Shown here in pieces: positions 35,386 through 44,866 of a stretch of DNA of 64,000 nucleotides (position 1 is its first letter; the number at the start of each line of letters is the position of its first letter). This DNA comes from UBA685 sp049890115 (GTDB taxonomy: Bacteria > Pseudomonadota > Alphaproteobacteria > Puniceispirillales > Puniceispirillaceae): assembly GCA_049890115.1 (NCBI GenBank), contig JBMHCC010000009.1, positions 26,683-90,682 on the forward strand, written 5' to 3'. The notes beneath the pieces are model-generated. The model was not told the origin of the DNA, did not search any database, and saw nothing but the letters and a program-made list of their open reading frames with translations. The translations under genes were made by a program, and so were the position numbers.

Positions 35386-36762
35386 TTATTTTTCCTGAAT
35401 ATGTAACGCTTTTAGCTTGCGATGCAAAGCTGAACGTTCCATGCCAATCATTTTTGCAACTTTTGAGATATTACCTTCAAAACGGTTTAGTTGCTCTTTT
35501 AAATAGTCAGCTTCAAAAATCTCTCTGGCCTCGCGCAAGGGCAAAGCATAGATATCATTGGCCATTTGTGGCTTTGTTTCAGTATCAGTGCTGGTAATTT
35601 CACGTGGCAAATCAGCTACTGATAACAGCTCATCACCTTTATCATGTGCCAAAATAAGCATCGATTCCATCACATTGCGCATTTGCCGCACTGACCCTGG
35701 CCAATGATAGGCACGCAACGCATTTAACAAATCATCCCCAAGCTTTGGTATTGTGCGGCCAAGCCGCTCAGCACTTAATCTGGCGAAATATTTTGCCAAA
35801 AGTGCTATATCTTCGCGCCGCTCTGCCAAGGATGGCATTGTTAAGGATACCACGCCTAACCGATAATATAAATCTTCGCGCAAACGCCCCTCTTCAATCG
35901 CATTGGCCAAATTCTGAGATGAGGCTGACATAATCCTGACATTAACCTGCACTTCTGCTGCCCCGCCCATACGCCTGAATTTCTGTTCAGCCACTGCCCT
36001 GACTAATTTGGCTTGCGTTTTCACAGGCAAATCACAAATTTCATCAAAATAGAGTGTGCCAAGATGAGCTTGTTCAAACAGACCCACAACGCGCCTGCCA
36101 TCTTGGATAGCTTCTGAGCCAAATAGCTCTAATTCTGCCTTTTCAGCTGTTAATCTGGCGCAATTCGCCACGACAAATTTATGATTAGCACGTTCTGATG
36201 CATCATGTATTTTGCGAGCGACTAGCTCTTTGCCACTGCCAGAGGGCCCTTCAATTAACACACGGCTTGCCGTGGTTGATAATCGTTCCACTGATGATTT
36301 AATCGCCTTTATCGCCGCAGATTGGCCGATAATATCTATTTGAGACAAATCAGCGGCGCGGCTACGCAATTCATCATTTTCATGTTGCAATTTCGCTGCC
36401 TGAATGGCGCGATTCACCGTCAGCAACAAACGTTCTGCTTTAAAAGGCTTTTCAATAAAATCATAAGCTCCCATGCGCAACGCATGAACCGCTGTTTCAA
36501 TCGTACCGTGACCTGAGATCATCAAAGCAGGAATATCAGGATATAAAGACCGACACCATGATAGCAACTCTAGGCCATCCATATCACTATCACGCATCCA
36601 GATATCAAGGATTAAACAAATTGGCGGCCGTGAGACCAGATGTGAGCGTGCTTCAGCCGCATTTGATGCCTGAATAGTCGAAAATCCCTCATCTTCCAAA
36701 GTGAGACTAATCAGCGATCTGATATCTTTTTCATCATCTACAATCAGAATATCACCGCTCAT
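35386..36762 (-). CDS. ntrX: Nitrogen/redox response regulator NtrX (no GAFTGA motif)
   Basis: Response regulator paired with NtrY. Residues 1-120 are a receiver with phosphoacceptor Asp53 (ILDIW) and the KPF lysine. Residues 145-375 are an AAA+ domain with intact Walker A (EGPSGSGKE) and Walker B (TLYFDEICDLP), but the GAFTGA loop is replaced by SEAIQDGRRVVG, so classical sigma54 activation is unlikely. The C-terminus is a Fis-type helix-turn-helix (VAKMIGMERSALHRKLKAL). I start at ATG 36762, with AAGGAG 9 bases upstream, rather than an upstream codon inside ntrY; 458 residues. Confidence 0.95.
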   Translation of the reverse strand: MSGDILIVDDEKDIRSLISLTLEDEGFSTIQASNAAEARSHLVSRPPICLILDIWMRDSDMDGLELLSWCRSLYPDIPALMISGHGTIETAVHALRMGAYDFIEKPFKAERLLLTVNRAIQAAKLQHENDELRSRAADLSQIDIIGQSAAIKAIKSSVERLSTTASRVLIEGPSGSGKELVARKIHDASERANHKFVVANCARLTAEKAELELFGSEAIQDGRRVVGLFEQAHLGTLYFDEICDLPVKTQAKLVRAVAEQKFRRMGGAAEVQVNVRIMSASSQNLANAIEEGRLREDLYYRLGVVSLTMPSLAERREDIALLAKYFARLSAERLGRTIPKLGDDLLNALRAYHWPGSVRQMRNVMESMLILAHDKGDELLSVADLPREITSTDTETKPQMANDIYALPLREAREIFEADYLKEQLNRFEGNISKVAKMIGMERSALHRKLKALHIQEK

Positions 36763-36766
36763 CGCC

Positions 36767-38944
36767 CTATACTCCTTTATCAACTGGCAATGAAATACGC
36801 ACAATTGCGCCTGACTGAGGTTGGTTGGATAATTCTATCACACCACCATGATCATTAATAATTTTCTGCACGATTGACAGGCCAAGCCCTGTGCCCTCAT
36901 CTCTGGTCGTCATATAAGGTTCAAATAATTTGACCATATCAGTATCGGGGAACCCTGGCCCATTATCTGCTATCTCTAGAATAAAGCTATCATCAGCACG
37001 TTCCAATTTCACCATGATAGCAGGCTTGCTGATGTTATTTTCGCGCAAGGCATTCATTGCATTTTGCAATAAATTAGTCACCGCCTGACGCATCAGGCCA
37101 TTATCAATCGACATTTGATAATTTTCATTATCATCACTGATAAATTGAACCGCAATGCCATCTTCATTTTCAGCATGCAAAGCAACTTGCCCTGCAACCA
37201 AATCAGCCAAAGATTGCGGTGCAAATAATGGCGCTGGCATTCTGGCAAAGGCTGAAAACTCATCAACCATCCTGCCAATATCAGAAACTTGCCTGCTGAT
37301 AATATCTATATATTCCTGATACTTAAGGTTCTTATCTTCAGATTCCGGTTTAAACTTTTTCGATAATCTATCTGCTGCTAATTCAATAGGTGTTAGCGGA
37401 TTTTTTATTTCATGTGCGATACGTCGTGCAACATCAGACCATGCTGCTTTTCTCTGTGCTGATAATAAGGCTGAGACATCATCAAAAGTGACAACATAGC
37501 CAATCACGCGGTTTTCCACAGATTCTGCTGAAATACGTGCCCGTAAAGTCACGCGCCTGCCATTGATGAATAGATCAATTTGCTCCTCATGATTGACCCT
37601 ATTTTTCTTGCCAATGATAGAGGTAAGAGAGGTGAATTCTGGCACAACATTATGTATTTTTTTACCGATCATCTGAGACAGCTTTTTGCCTAAAAGCTGG
37701 CCTGCTGTCTGATTTGGCAAGGTGATAACACCCTTATTATCAAGGCCGATTACTCCAGATGACACCCCGCCTAGCACGGTTTCGGTAAATTCACGCCTTT
37801 GATCAAGCTGGGTATTGGCAGCAACCAGCTGTTCACGACTGCGCGATAATTCATCCAACATAGAATCAATAGAAGTGCCAAGGCGGTAAATCTCATCTAG
37901 ACCCTGATTATCACCGACACGCGGCTTTAGATTGCCAAGCCGAACCTCATCAACCACTGAAATGACCTGAGATAACGGACTGACAATAGATGTTGCCAGA
38001 TTGAGCCCCACCCACAAGGCTGATAATAGCAACAGCAAGGTCACTGCCACAAATAACACAGCAAAGCTGACCTGCAGGTCAAATTGCCGAAATGATAGAG
38101 ACTGGTAATCTGTGGCAGCAAGTCGTGTCTGGTCAACAGCTTCTAGAACCGTTGAATCAATAAATCTGCCAACGAGCAAAAAGGCATCAACAAAAGAGTT
38201 CAGCTTTACCGCCGCACGCAGCTTATTACCCTGCCCTGAATTGAAAATCACAACCTCACCAGATCTGGCACGTTGCAACCAACTTTCATCTAAATTGGAA
38301 AAGGTTAATGAGAATGAAAAGCGTGATTTCGCTACAATCTGGCCAGTTCCATCAACAATCACAGCCTCAGATAGATTACGAAGCAAGGCCTGATTATTCA
38401 AAAAATCTTCCAAAAGAACAGCATTGCCTGTCAGGACAGTTGCTTCTCTGTTAATATCATTCGCCATTGCCAGAATCTGACCTCTGACAGAGCGCGAATG
38501 TTCATCATAATAAGCATCTGCAATCAACACAGACTGATCAATCGCTGTTGAAATGCGCTGGGCAAACCAACCACGCAGTGAAAAATCAAGCACTGAGATA
38601 GCAAATAAAGCCACAATAATAGCTGGCAGGGTTGTCACCCCGCCAAATAGGATAGCCAGACGCCAATGTAGCTGAGAGCCAGCCATTCGCTGACGCCGCT
38701 CAGTCCAGATGCGCCATACTTGACGGCCAACAAATACAAGTAATAAGGCTAGCGCAAAGACAGCGCTGAAAAACACAACACCGATATAGGGGCTGTTACC
38801 AGACAGATAATCAATGCGCGCAAACAGGCCATAGACGCCAGCACCAAGCGCCAATGTCAAACATATCACAAAATAGGCAAGCCTGTCCTCACGCAGCCAT
38901 CTGCGCTGGCTTTCAGCTGTTTTTGGTTCTGCCATCTGTGCCAT
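36767..38944 (-). CDS. ntrY: Membrane sensor histidine kinase NtrY
   Basis: Sensor kinase of the NtrYX system, 725 residues. Three N-terminal hydrophobic segments (about 22-42, 53-73, 92-117), a periplasmic region, and a fourth segment near 290-315 are followed by HAMP, PAS, HisKA (RRIAHEIKNPLTPIELAADR, His about 504) and HATPase (NLLQNAMNA, DNGPGF, EGTGLGLSIVQKI). It sits between ntrC (2-base gap) and ntrX (4-base gap). NtrYX responds to nitrogen or oxygen/redox in other alphaproteobacteria. Confidence 0.95.
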   Translation of the reverse strand: MAQMAEPKTAESQRRWLREDRLAYFVICLTLALGAGVYGLFARIDYLSGNSPYIGVVFFSAVFALALLLVFVGRQVWRIWTERRQRMAGSQLHWRLAILFGGVTTLPAIIVALFAISVLDFSLRGWFAQRISTAIDQSVLIADAYYDEHSRSVRGQILAMANDINREATVLTGNAVLLEDFLNNQALLRNLSEAVIVDGTGQIVAKSRFSFSLTFSNLDESWLQRARSGEVVIFNSGQGNKLRAAVKLNSFVDAFLLVGRFIDSTVLEAVDQTRLAATDYQSLSFRQFDLQVSFAVLFVAVTLLLLLSALWVGLNLATSIVSPLSQVISVVDEVRLGNLKPRVGDNQGLDEIYRLGTSIDSMLDELSRSREQLVAANTQLDQRREFTETVLGGVSSGVIGLDNKGVITLPNQTAGQLLGKKLSQMIGKKIHNVVPEFTSLTSIIGKKNRVNHEEQIDLFINGRRVTLRARISAESVENRVIGYVVTFDDVSALLSAQRKAAWSDVARRIAHEIKNPLTPIELAADRLSKKFKPESEDKNLKYQEYIDIISRQVSDIGRMVDEFSAFARMPAPLFAPQSLADLVAGQVALHAENEDGIAVQFISDDNENYQMSIDNGLMRQAVTNLLQNAMNALRENNISKPAIMVKLERADDSFILEIADNGPGFPDTDMVKLFEPYMTTRDEGTGLGLSIVQKIINDHGGVIELSNQPQSGAIVRISLPVDKGV

Positions 38945-38946
38945 TA

Positions 38947-40383
38947 TCAGTCCCGATAATCTTTCCTGTCCTTAGAAATATGAAGCCAATCTATTTTCTT
39001 GCGCAACGTATTTCGATTCAAACCTAATATTTGCGCAGCTTTTATTTGGTTTCCCTTGGTTAAATGCAGTGTTTGGATAATGAGGGGCCGTTCAACCTCT
39101 TCCATAATACGGTCATAAAGACCAGTATGTGGCAGCGTATCACCTAATGCCTCAAAATAAGAGGCAATATGCGCCTGTGCTGCCTCTGCTAGCGAGCCAG
39201 ATGTTGTGGTATCAGCTTGTTCAGCCTGCCCTTCTATCTCTGCCTTAATATCAGATGCTTCAATGATTGTTTTATGAATTGTCACAATCACACGGCGCAG
39301 AATAAATTCCAACTCTCTGATATTACCTGGCCAATCATAGCTGCGCAAATAGGTTATCGCATCATGTGATAGGCTTTTATCAGTATTGAAATCATCATTG
39401 GCTATCTTACAAAAATAATTAGCTAACGCCGGGATATCATCACGTCTTTGCCGCAAAGGCGGTAATCTGACAGGCGCAACAGAAATGGCGAAATAGAGAT
39501 CTTCGCGGAACAGATCATTTTCAACCAGTTGGCGCAAATCTTTTACGGTGCCAACCAGAAAACGCCTTGGCCATGGCCTGTCTGATCCAATTGGTTTTTG
39601 ATTTTCCAATGCACCTATTAAGCGCAGCTGCACATTGTGATCAAGCAAATCAATATTATTGATGAATAAGGTGCCACCAGCAGCTTGTTCAATGACGCCA
39701 TCTTGGCCAAATAAATGGCTCTCATGTTGATCAGGGCTAATCTGTGCACAATTCATCACAACATAATCATGATGCGTATCATCTGCTATTGCGGCATTGG
39801 CATTCTCTCCCATGATATGAATTGCACGCGCAACTTCTGCCTTTGCTGAACCTGGTTCTGCTTCTATCAAAACAGGCACGATTTGGGTCGCAAGCCTCGC
39901 TAGTAGCTTATAAATATCCTGCATGGCTGAGGATCGCCCCATCAAAGGCGGAAAATCAGCACCAGCATTATCAATTTCATCGTGAAATGGTGCAGCCATC
40001 TTGTCAGATGCCAAGGCCTGTTTGGTGACCGCAATTAGCTGCTTTAGCTCAAAAGGTTTAGGCAGATAGTCAATGACACCACGTTGCTGTGATTTCAACG
40101 CAGTCAAAAGATTAGCTCTTGCGCTCATCACAATGACTTTCAGATCAGGCTTTCTTGCTTTAAGCCTAGGCAGCATATCAAGTGCATCACCATCAGGAAA
40201 TCCAACATCAGTTATCAGCAATCCGCCGCGACCTGACATAGATAAATCCCACATTCCTGCAGCTGTGGCTGCGGTATGAACCTGATAGCCTTGACGTGTT
40301 AATGCCTGTGCTATCACCAATCTGACAGCCTTATCATCATCAGCCACAATAATAGAGACAGGTTGATTATCTAATTGGCTCAT
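38947..40383 (-). CDS. ntrC: NtrC response regulator with degenerate AAA+ domain
   Basis: Regulator of nitrogen metabolism partnered with NtrB, 478 residues. The receiver (1-125) has Asp59 (LLITDVGFPDG) and KPF (109-111). The central AAA+ domain is clearly homologous to NtrC but altered at key sites: Walker A reads EAEPGSAKAE (two glycines lost, Lys181 kept), the GAFTGA segment is deleted (ESHLFGQDG runs into VIEQAAGGTLF), Walker B DE is NN (Asn242-Asn243), and one arginine finger of FREDLYYRL is Ala299. The Fis-type HTH at the C-terminus (AAQILGLNRNTLRKKI) is intact. It probably binds DNA but cannot work as an ATP-driven sigma54 activator. Overlaps ntrB by 4 bases. Confidence 0.93.
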   Translation of the reverse strand: MSQLDNQPVSIIVADDDKAVRLVIAQALTRQGYQVHTAATAAGMWDLSMSGRGGLLITDVGFPDGDALDMLPRLKARKPDLKVIVMSARANLLTALKSQQRGVIDYLPKPFELKQLIAVTKQALASDKMAAPFHDEIDNAGADFPPLMGRSSAMQDIYKLLARLATQIVPVLIEAEPGSAKAEVARAIHIMGENANAAIADDTHHDYVVMNCAQISPDQHESHLFGQDGVIEQAAGGTLFINNIDLLDHNVQLRLIGALENQKPIGSDRPWPRRFLVGTVKDLRQLVENDLFREDLYFAISVAPVRLPPLRQRRDDIPALANYFCKIANDDFNTDKSLSHDAITYLRSYDWPGNIRELEFILRRVIVTIHKTIIEASDIKAEIEGQAEQADTTTSGSLAEAAQAHIASYFEALGDTLPHTGLYDRIMEEVERPLIIQTLHLTKGNQIKAAQILGLNRNTLRKKIDWLHISKDRKDYRD

Positions 40384-41462
40384 TTGTCAGCCTCTTGATG
40401 CAATGGCAAAAGAATTTGAAAATGAGTCCGGCCGGGGTGTGATTCAACGGCGATAATGCCTTGATGATCCGCTATCACAGATGCAACCAAAGCCAATCCC
40501 AAACCGCTTCCCTCTGCTTTATCAGAAATAAATGGTTCAAATAAAATATCTTTCAAAGCAGCTGGAATGCCACTTCCCTGATCAATGATATCTATCTGTA
40601 AAGGCAGGTATTTTTCACGGCTTTGTGCTGAGGCTGATGTGATGTTCTGCAAGGCATAGGAGGTGGCAATTTCAAGATAACCCTCATCCTTGCTTGCCTC
40701 ACAGGCATTTTTTAGCAAATTGATAAAGCATTGAATGAGCAATTCCCTATCTGCCATCACAGGCGGTAATGAGGGGTCAAATCGGCGTTCAATTTTCATA
40801 TGGCGGCCAAATGATGCAGCCGTTACATTAATCGCATGTTGCAACACCTCATGAATATTGACTTCTTCTGCTGCTAATTTACCAGCCCCTGTCATTGTTT
40901 CAATACGGGTAAGCAAATTGGCAATGCGGTCAGCTTCGCCAACAATTAATTGGCTTAATTCAGCAGTTTGCTGATCAGCCTCTAGCTCAATAAGCTGGGC
41001 AGCCCCCTTGATACCAGCAAGCGGGTTTTTAATCTCATGTGCCAACAGGCTTGTCATTTTGCTCATTGATAACGCAGCACCACGAAATAATGATTGCCCA
41101 CGCAGCTGGTCGGCAATTTCGCGCTGTTGTAATGAGACAATATAGCCTGACTGATCAGGAAAAGAGGCAATTTGAATATTCACCAGCTTTTTACCAATTT
41201 TATGGCTGATAAGCGTAACCTCTTGGTCACCGACAGAACTCAAACCGCCTGCCACACGCCGCAATAACGCAAAAATAGGGCTATCTGATAGGAAAAAATC
41301 ACCCAAATTTCCCTTTTTCAATAGTGAACGACTGCGCTGAAAGAACCCTTCAGAGGCATAATTCAAATACAGAAATGAAAAATCACTTGCGAGACCGAAA
41401 ACCGGATAAGGCAGCAAATCAAGCGCCTCTTGTGAATGAACAAAATTATCTGACATTGTCAT
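40380..41462 (-). CDS. ntrB: Nitrogen sensor histidine kinase NtrB (GlnL)
   Basis: Soluble PAS histidine kinase controlling NtrC phosphorylation with PII input. The 360-residue form has an N-terminal PAS domain (LDLLPYPVFGLASDFSFLYL), HisKA (SLLAHEIKNPLAGIKGAAQL) and HATPase (FINLLKNACEAS, DQGSGIPA, GSGLGLALVASVI). Several Met codons open the frame; I prefer 41462 because AGGA lies 9 bases before it, whereas it directly abuts the ATG at 41471. It follows dusB by 18 bases. Confidence 0.95.
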   Translation of the reverse strand: MTMSDNFVHSQEALDLLPYPVFGLASDFSFLYLNYASEGFFQRSRSLLKKGNLGDFFLSDSPIFALLRRVAGGLSSVGDQEVTLISHKIGKKLVNIQIASFPDQSGYIVSLQQREIADQLRGQSLFRGAALSMSKMTSLLAHEIKNPLAGIKGAAQLIELEADQQTAELSQLIVGEADRIANLLTRIETMTGAGKLAAEEVNIHEVLQHAINVTAASFGRHMKIERRFDPSLPPVMADRELLIQCFINLLKNACEASKDEGYLEIATSYALQNITSASAQSREKYLPLQIDIIDQGSGIPAALKDILFEPFISDKAEGSGLGLALVASVIADHQGIIAVESHPGRTHFQILLPLHQEADK

Positions 41463-41480
41463 AATTGTCATTCCTGCTCG

Positions 41481-42476
41481 CTAGGCCACATCATCAATAT
41501 CACCATCTTGGCGATGCTCTGCTAGTGCCTGTAACGCCGTATTCTGGCAATTAGCTGCCATCAAGCCAGCGCGTAATGTCGCTGAGTTTGGCAAATAGTC
41601 ACAATAAGCAGCAAGATGTTTGCGTAGCTGGCGCATACCCCTATCACCTGCTTGCTCTGCCATCAGATGAATATGACGCGCTATCGTATCAAGTTTTGCA
41701 GTGATAGTTGGATTGGCTGATACTGGCCTGCCATTCACCTTATCAGCGATTTGTTGTATCAGCCACGGGCGCCCCATTGCCCCCCTGCCAACCAATAAAC
41801 CAGCAGCTCCAGATTGCTGCAACGCTGTCATAGCATCATCAAGGCTGGTAATATCACCATTGGCACAAACGGGAATCGTAACCGCCGCCACAGTCTCTGA
41901 TATGCGCTGCCAATCAGCTTCGCCCTTATACATTTGCGTTCTTGTTCTGCCATGAACTGCCAAAAGCTGAATACCTTCACTCTCAGCAATTCTGGCAATG
42001 GTTGGGGCATTTTTATGATCATCATCCCAGCCAAGCCGCATTTTCAAAGTCACAGGCAAGCTGACAGCATTCACCACTGCCTTACAAATCGCTGCCACGG
42101 CCGCCTCATCTTGCATCAAAGCAGAGCCTGACAGCCTGTTTGTGACTTTTTTCGCAGGGCAACCCATATTGATATCAATAAATTGCGCGCCACGCATCTC
42201 AGCTAATCTAGCAGCTTCTGCCATCATCTGCGGATCCCAGCCTGCTATCTGAATAGATAAAGGGGTTTCATCTGTTGCGGCATTTTTGAGCTTTTGCATT
42301 TCAATCCAGACATCTTGCAAAAACGCATGCGATGCAATCATCTCAGAGACCACAAGACCGCCGCCCCAATGACGCACAATCTGGCGAAATGGCTTGTCAG
42401 TAATGCCAGACATAGGCGCTAAAATAACCTGATGAGGCAATTCTATTGTCCCTATTGTGAGCGGTGGCAAAACCAT
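41481..42476 (-). CDS. dusB: tRNA-dihydrouridine synthase (DusB/NifR3)
   Basis: FMN-dependent enzyme reducing uridine to dihydrouridine in tRNA. The 331-residue protein shows VILAPMSGITDKPFR, the catalytic Cys in DINMGCPAKKVT, VTLKMRLGWDD, LLAVHGRTRTQMYKG, and the FMN-phosphate site CANGDI and GLLVGRGAMGRPWL. First gene of the dusB-ntrB-ntrC-ntrY-ntrX-trkA run, the conserved alphaproteobacterial nifR3-ntr order. Confidence 0.96.
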   Translation of the reverse strand: MVLPPLTIGTIELPHQVILAPMSGITDKPFRQIVRHWGGGLVVSEMIASHAFLQDVWIEMQKLKNAATDETPLSIQIAGWDPQMMAEAARLAEMRGAQFIDINMGCPAKKVTNRLSGSALMQDEAAVAAICKAVVNAVSLPVTLKMRLGWDDDHKNAPTIARIAESEGIQLLAVHGRTRTQMYKGEADWQRISETVAAVTIPVCANGDITSLDDAMTALQQSGAAGLLVGRGAMGRPWLIQQIADKVNGRPVSANPTITAKLDTIARHIHLMAEQAGDRGMRQLRKHLAAYCDYLPNSATLRAGLMAANCQNTALQALAEHRQDGDIDDVA

Positions 42477-42654
42477 GCAAACTCTCTTATGATTGGTAAA
42501 AATGCTTAAATTTTAGGCAAACTAGCATAAATCAAAATAGAACGCACATAAAATCAGCTTATTTTAATGGCTGCCTTGTTGCTTTCACCTGATAGGACTA
42601 AGGGCTATCAATGATGTAGCACAATGCTTCGCTCAGCTAGACAAAGATAGACAA

Positions 42655-42700
42655 CAGGGTGCTAGCTAGGCTAGATAAAAGGCATGTTTTTGCACCCCTG
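42655..42700 (+). promoter_or_regulatory. Hairpin-forming inverted repeat upstream of ispDF
   Basis: CAGGGTGC (42655-42662) pairs with GCACCC-C-TG (42692-42700) with one bulged C and a 29-base loop, just upstream of the ispDF start in the 238-base gap between divergent dusB and ispDF. Apart from this and scattered AT-rich sequence I see nothing else in that gap. Function unknown. Confidence 0.3.
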
Positions 42701-42714
42701 CTATAGGTTTTGAA

Positions 42715-43929
42715 GTGATACAATCTGAACAGAAAAGCAACACAGGGTCTCACCAGCTAGATGTTATTATTCTGGCAGCTGGGCAAGGCAGGCGCATGGG
42801 GGGATTGCGCAAACAATTTGAAATGCTTGATAATAAGCCGCTTTATCAGCATGCCATAGATCAGTTTCGTGCCCACCATGCAACAGCACATATCATCATG
42901 GTTGTCCCAGATGATGAGGCCTTGCATCTTGCCAATCATCATGATGATGAGATGATCCATTTTGTAACTGGCGGTGTTGAGCGTCATCATTCCGTCAAAA
43001 AAGGCCTTGATGCCTTGCGTTCGCTGCCTGATCAGGCACCTTATATTGCCATCCATGATGCTGCCCGCCCCTTTGTGCCATCTCACATTATTGATAATGC
43101 ATTGAGGCAGCTTAGCGCTGGCCATCAAGCGGTTATACCCGCTCTGCCTGTTGCTGATACGATTAAAACCATTAGTGCTGACAAGCCTGATAGGGTTGCA
43201 CAAACCCTTGATAGAAGCAGCCTTATCAGGGTGCAAACACCACAGATATTTACCGCTGATGCCATTCATCATCTTCATGATACTCTTGATGATACGAACA
43301 CAGCCTATTTAGATGATGCCTGTCTTGCCGAGGCGCAAAATATCGAGGTGGTACATATCACAGGTGATGCTGCCTGTGAAAAAATTACCTGGATTGAAGA
43401 TTTGGAAAAAGCACGAGGTCAGCATATGACACAAAAAGCCTATCGCACTGCCACTGGTTTTGATGTGCATCGTTTTACATCTGGAACAGGCCCGATCATG
43501 ATTTGCGGCATCGCTGTGCCACATGACAAAGCACTTGATGCACATTCAGATGGTGATGTCGGTTTGCATGCGCTAACAGATGCCCTATTGGGGACGATTT
43601 GTGATGGTGATATTGGCTCTCATTTCCCGCCAAGTGATGAAAAATGGCGCGATGCCTCATCTGATCAATTTGTTCGTCATGCGGTTGCTCTTATCACAGA
43701 TAAGGGCGCCGCTGTAACGCATGTTGATATCACATTATTATGTGAACGCCCGAAAATTGGGCCCCATCGTGATGCTATGCGTTCCATGATAGCTGATTTA
43801 TGCAATTTGCAAATCACCGCTGTTTCTGTGAAAGCGACGACCACAGAACAGCTTGGCTTTACTGGCAGAGGCGAAGGCATTGCTGCACAGGCAGCTGCGA
43901 CGATAAGCTATCCTGAAGGGGCATTATAA
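42715..43929 (+). CDS. ispDF: Bifunctional IspD/IspF enzyme of the MEP isoprenoid pathway
   Basis: Fusion of 2-C-methyl-D-erythritol 4-phosphate cytidylyltransferase (residues about 15-235) and MECDP synthase (about 240-404). IspD part: IILAAGQGRRMGGLRKQF (CTP binding), HDAARPF, RVQTPQIF. IspF part: TGFDVHRF, AHSDGDVGLHALTDALLG, IGSHFPPSD, and KATTTEQLGFTGRGEGIA. The fusion is typical of alphaproteobacteria. The start is a GTG at 42715 with only a weak ribosome site. It overlaps pgpA by one base (TAATG). Confidence 0.96.
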   Translation: MIQSEQKSNTGSHQLDVIILAAGQGRRMGGLRKQFEMLDNKPLYQHAIDQFRAHHATAHIIMVVPDDEALHLANHHDDEMIHFVTGGVERHHSVKKGLDALRSLPDQAPYIAIHDAARPFVPSHIIDNALRQLSAGHQAVIPALPVADTIKTISADKPDRVAQTLDRSSLIRVQTPQIFTADAIHHLHDTLDDTNTAYLDDACLAEAQNIEVVHITGDAACEKITWIEDLEKARGQHMTQKAYRTATGFDVHRFTSGTGPIMICGIAVPHDKALDAHSDGDVGLHALTDALLGTICDGDIGSHFPPSDEKWRDASSDQFVRHAVALITDKGAAVTHVDITLLCERPKIGPHRDAMRSMIADLCNLQITAVSVKATTTEQLGFTGRGEGIAAQAAATISYPEGAL

Positions 43930-44390
43930 TGAAACAATTAGCTTGTTTTATCGCAACATTAGGGCCGATTGGCACAAAACTGCCAGCACCTGGCACATGG
44001 GGGTCACTTTTTGCCCTTATCACAGGTTATTTTTTACTATCCCATAGCTGGCTTTTGCTTGCTTTCGCAACCATGCTGGCACTGATTGCCGGCTTATGGT
44101 CTGCTGGCATTTATGAGAGCGTGACGCTGAAAAAGGACGCATCAGAGGTTATTATTGATGAGGTTGCAGGGCAATGGTCTGTATTGCTTGTTGCCCCTAT
44201 CACCATAGAAGGGTTTATTATCGCTTTCTTGCTATTCCGCTTTTTTGATATCACCAAGCCTTTTCCGGTTAATAAGGCTGAACAAATACCAGGGGCGATA
44301 GGTGTTATGGCTGATGATATTGTGGCAGGCGGCCTTGCTGGCATGGGTATTTTGGCATTGCTATTAAGTGGCTGGCTGCCCTTATCATGA
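43929..44390 (+). CDS. pgpA: Phosphatidylglycerophosphatase A
   Basis: Membrane phosphatase for phosphatidylglycerol synthesis, 153 residues, with about four hydrophobic segments. Seen: the N-terminal LGPIGTKLPAPGTWGSL, the conserved acidic VIIDEVAGQW, and FRFFDITKPFPVNKAEQIPGAIGVMADDIVAG with the DD pair. Sits between ispDF (1-base overlap) and the cinA-like gene (4-base overlap). Confidence 0.94.
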   Translation: MKQLACFIATLGPIGTKLPAPGTWGSLFALITGYFLLSHSWLLLAFATMLALIAGLWSAGIYESVTLKKDASEVIIDEVAGQWSVLLVAPITIEGFIIAFLLFRFFDITKPFPVNKAEQIPGAIGVMADDIVAGGLAGMGILALLLSGWLPLS

Positions 44391-44866
44391 CAGAAAAGTT
44401 AGCATCAAAACTGATCACCAAAGCGCGTCAGGCTGATATTGGCATCACCACAGCTGAAAGCTGCACAGGTGGGCTAATTATGGGAGCTTTAACAGCAATA
44501 TCTGGCTCATCAGCAGTCATAGATAGCGGTTTTGTGACCTATTCCAATCAGGCAAAGCAAGATTTAATAGGCGTATCACCATCAACTTTGGACATTTATG
44601 GCGCTGTATCAGCAGAAACAGCCTTTGAGATGGTAACAGGTGCCGCAAATGCGCAATTACGCCCCTCTGCTGCTATCGCTGTCACTGGCATTGCTGGTCC
44701 ATCTGGTGGGTCTGCTGAAAAGCCTGTTGGCCTTGTCTATATTGGCACAAAGCTGCCAGCACAAGACGCCCTTGTAAAACGCTATCAATTTGATGGTGAC
44801 AGGCAATCAGTTAGAGACCAGACGGTATTATCAGCACTAGAACAGCTTCTTAGCCAGTTTGACTAA
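44387..44866 (+). CDS. CinA C-terminal domain protein (nicotinamide-nucleotide amidase-like)
   Basis: Stand-alone CinA-C (PncC-type) domain of 159 residues, which in characterised members deamidates NMN to NaMN. Signatures: TTAESCTGGLIMGALT, SGFVTYSNQAKQDLIGV, YGAVSAETAFEMV and AIAVTGIAGPSGG. Overlaps pgpA by 4 bases and its 3' end overlaps convergent ratA by 17 bases. The order ispDF-pgpA-cinA is common in alphaproteobacteria. Confidence 0.92.
   Translation: MTEKLASKLITKARQADIGITTAESCTGGLIMGALTAISGSSAVIDSGFVTYSNQAKQDLIGVSPSTLDIYGAVSAETAFEMVTGAANAQLRPSAAIAVTGIAGPSGGSAEKPVGLVYIGTKLPAQDALVKRYQFDGDRQSVRDQTVLSALEQLLSQFD

Noticed and set aside
42477..42714. tRNA or small RNA gene in the longest intergenic gap
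   Set aside because: No cloverleaf, T-loop (GGTTCRAATCC) or other RNA signature was found; only one bulged hairpin is present.
42757..43278. 173-residue open frame on the minus strand
   Set aside because: It is fully antisense to the IspD domain, with no family features and no ribosome site.
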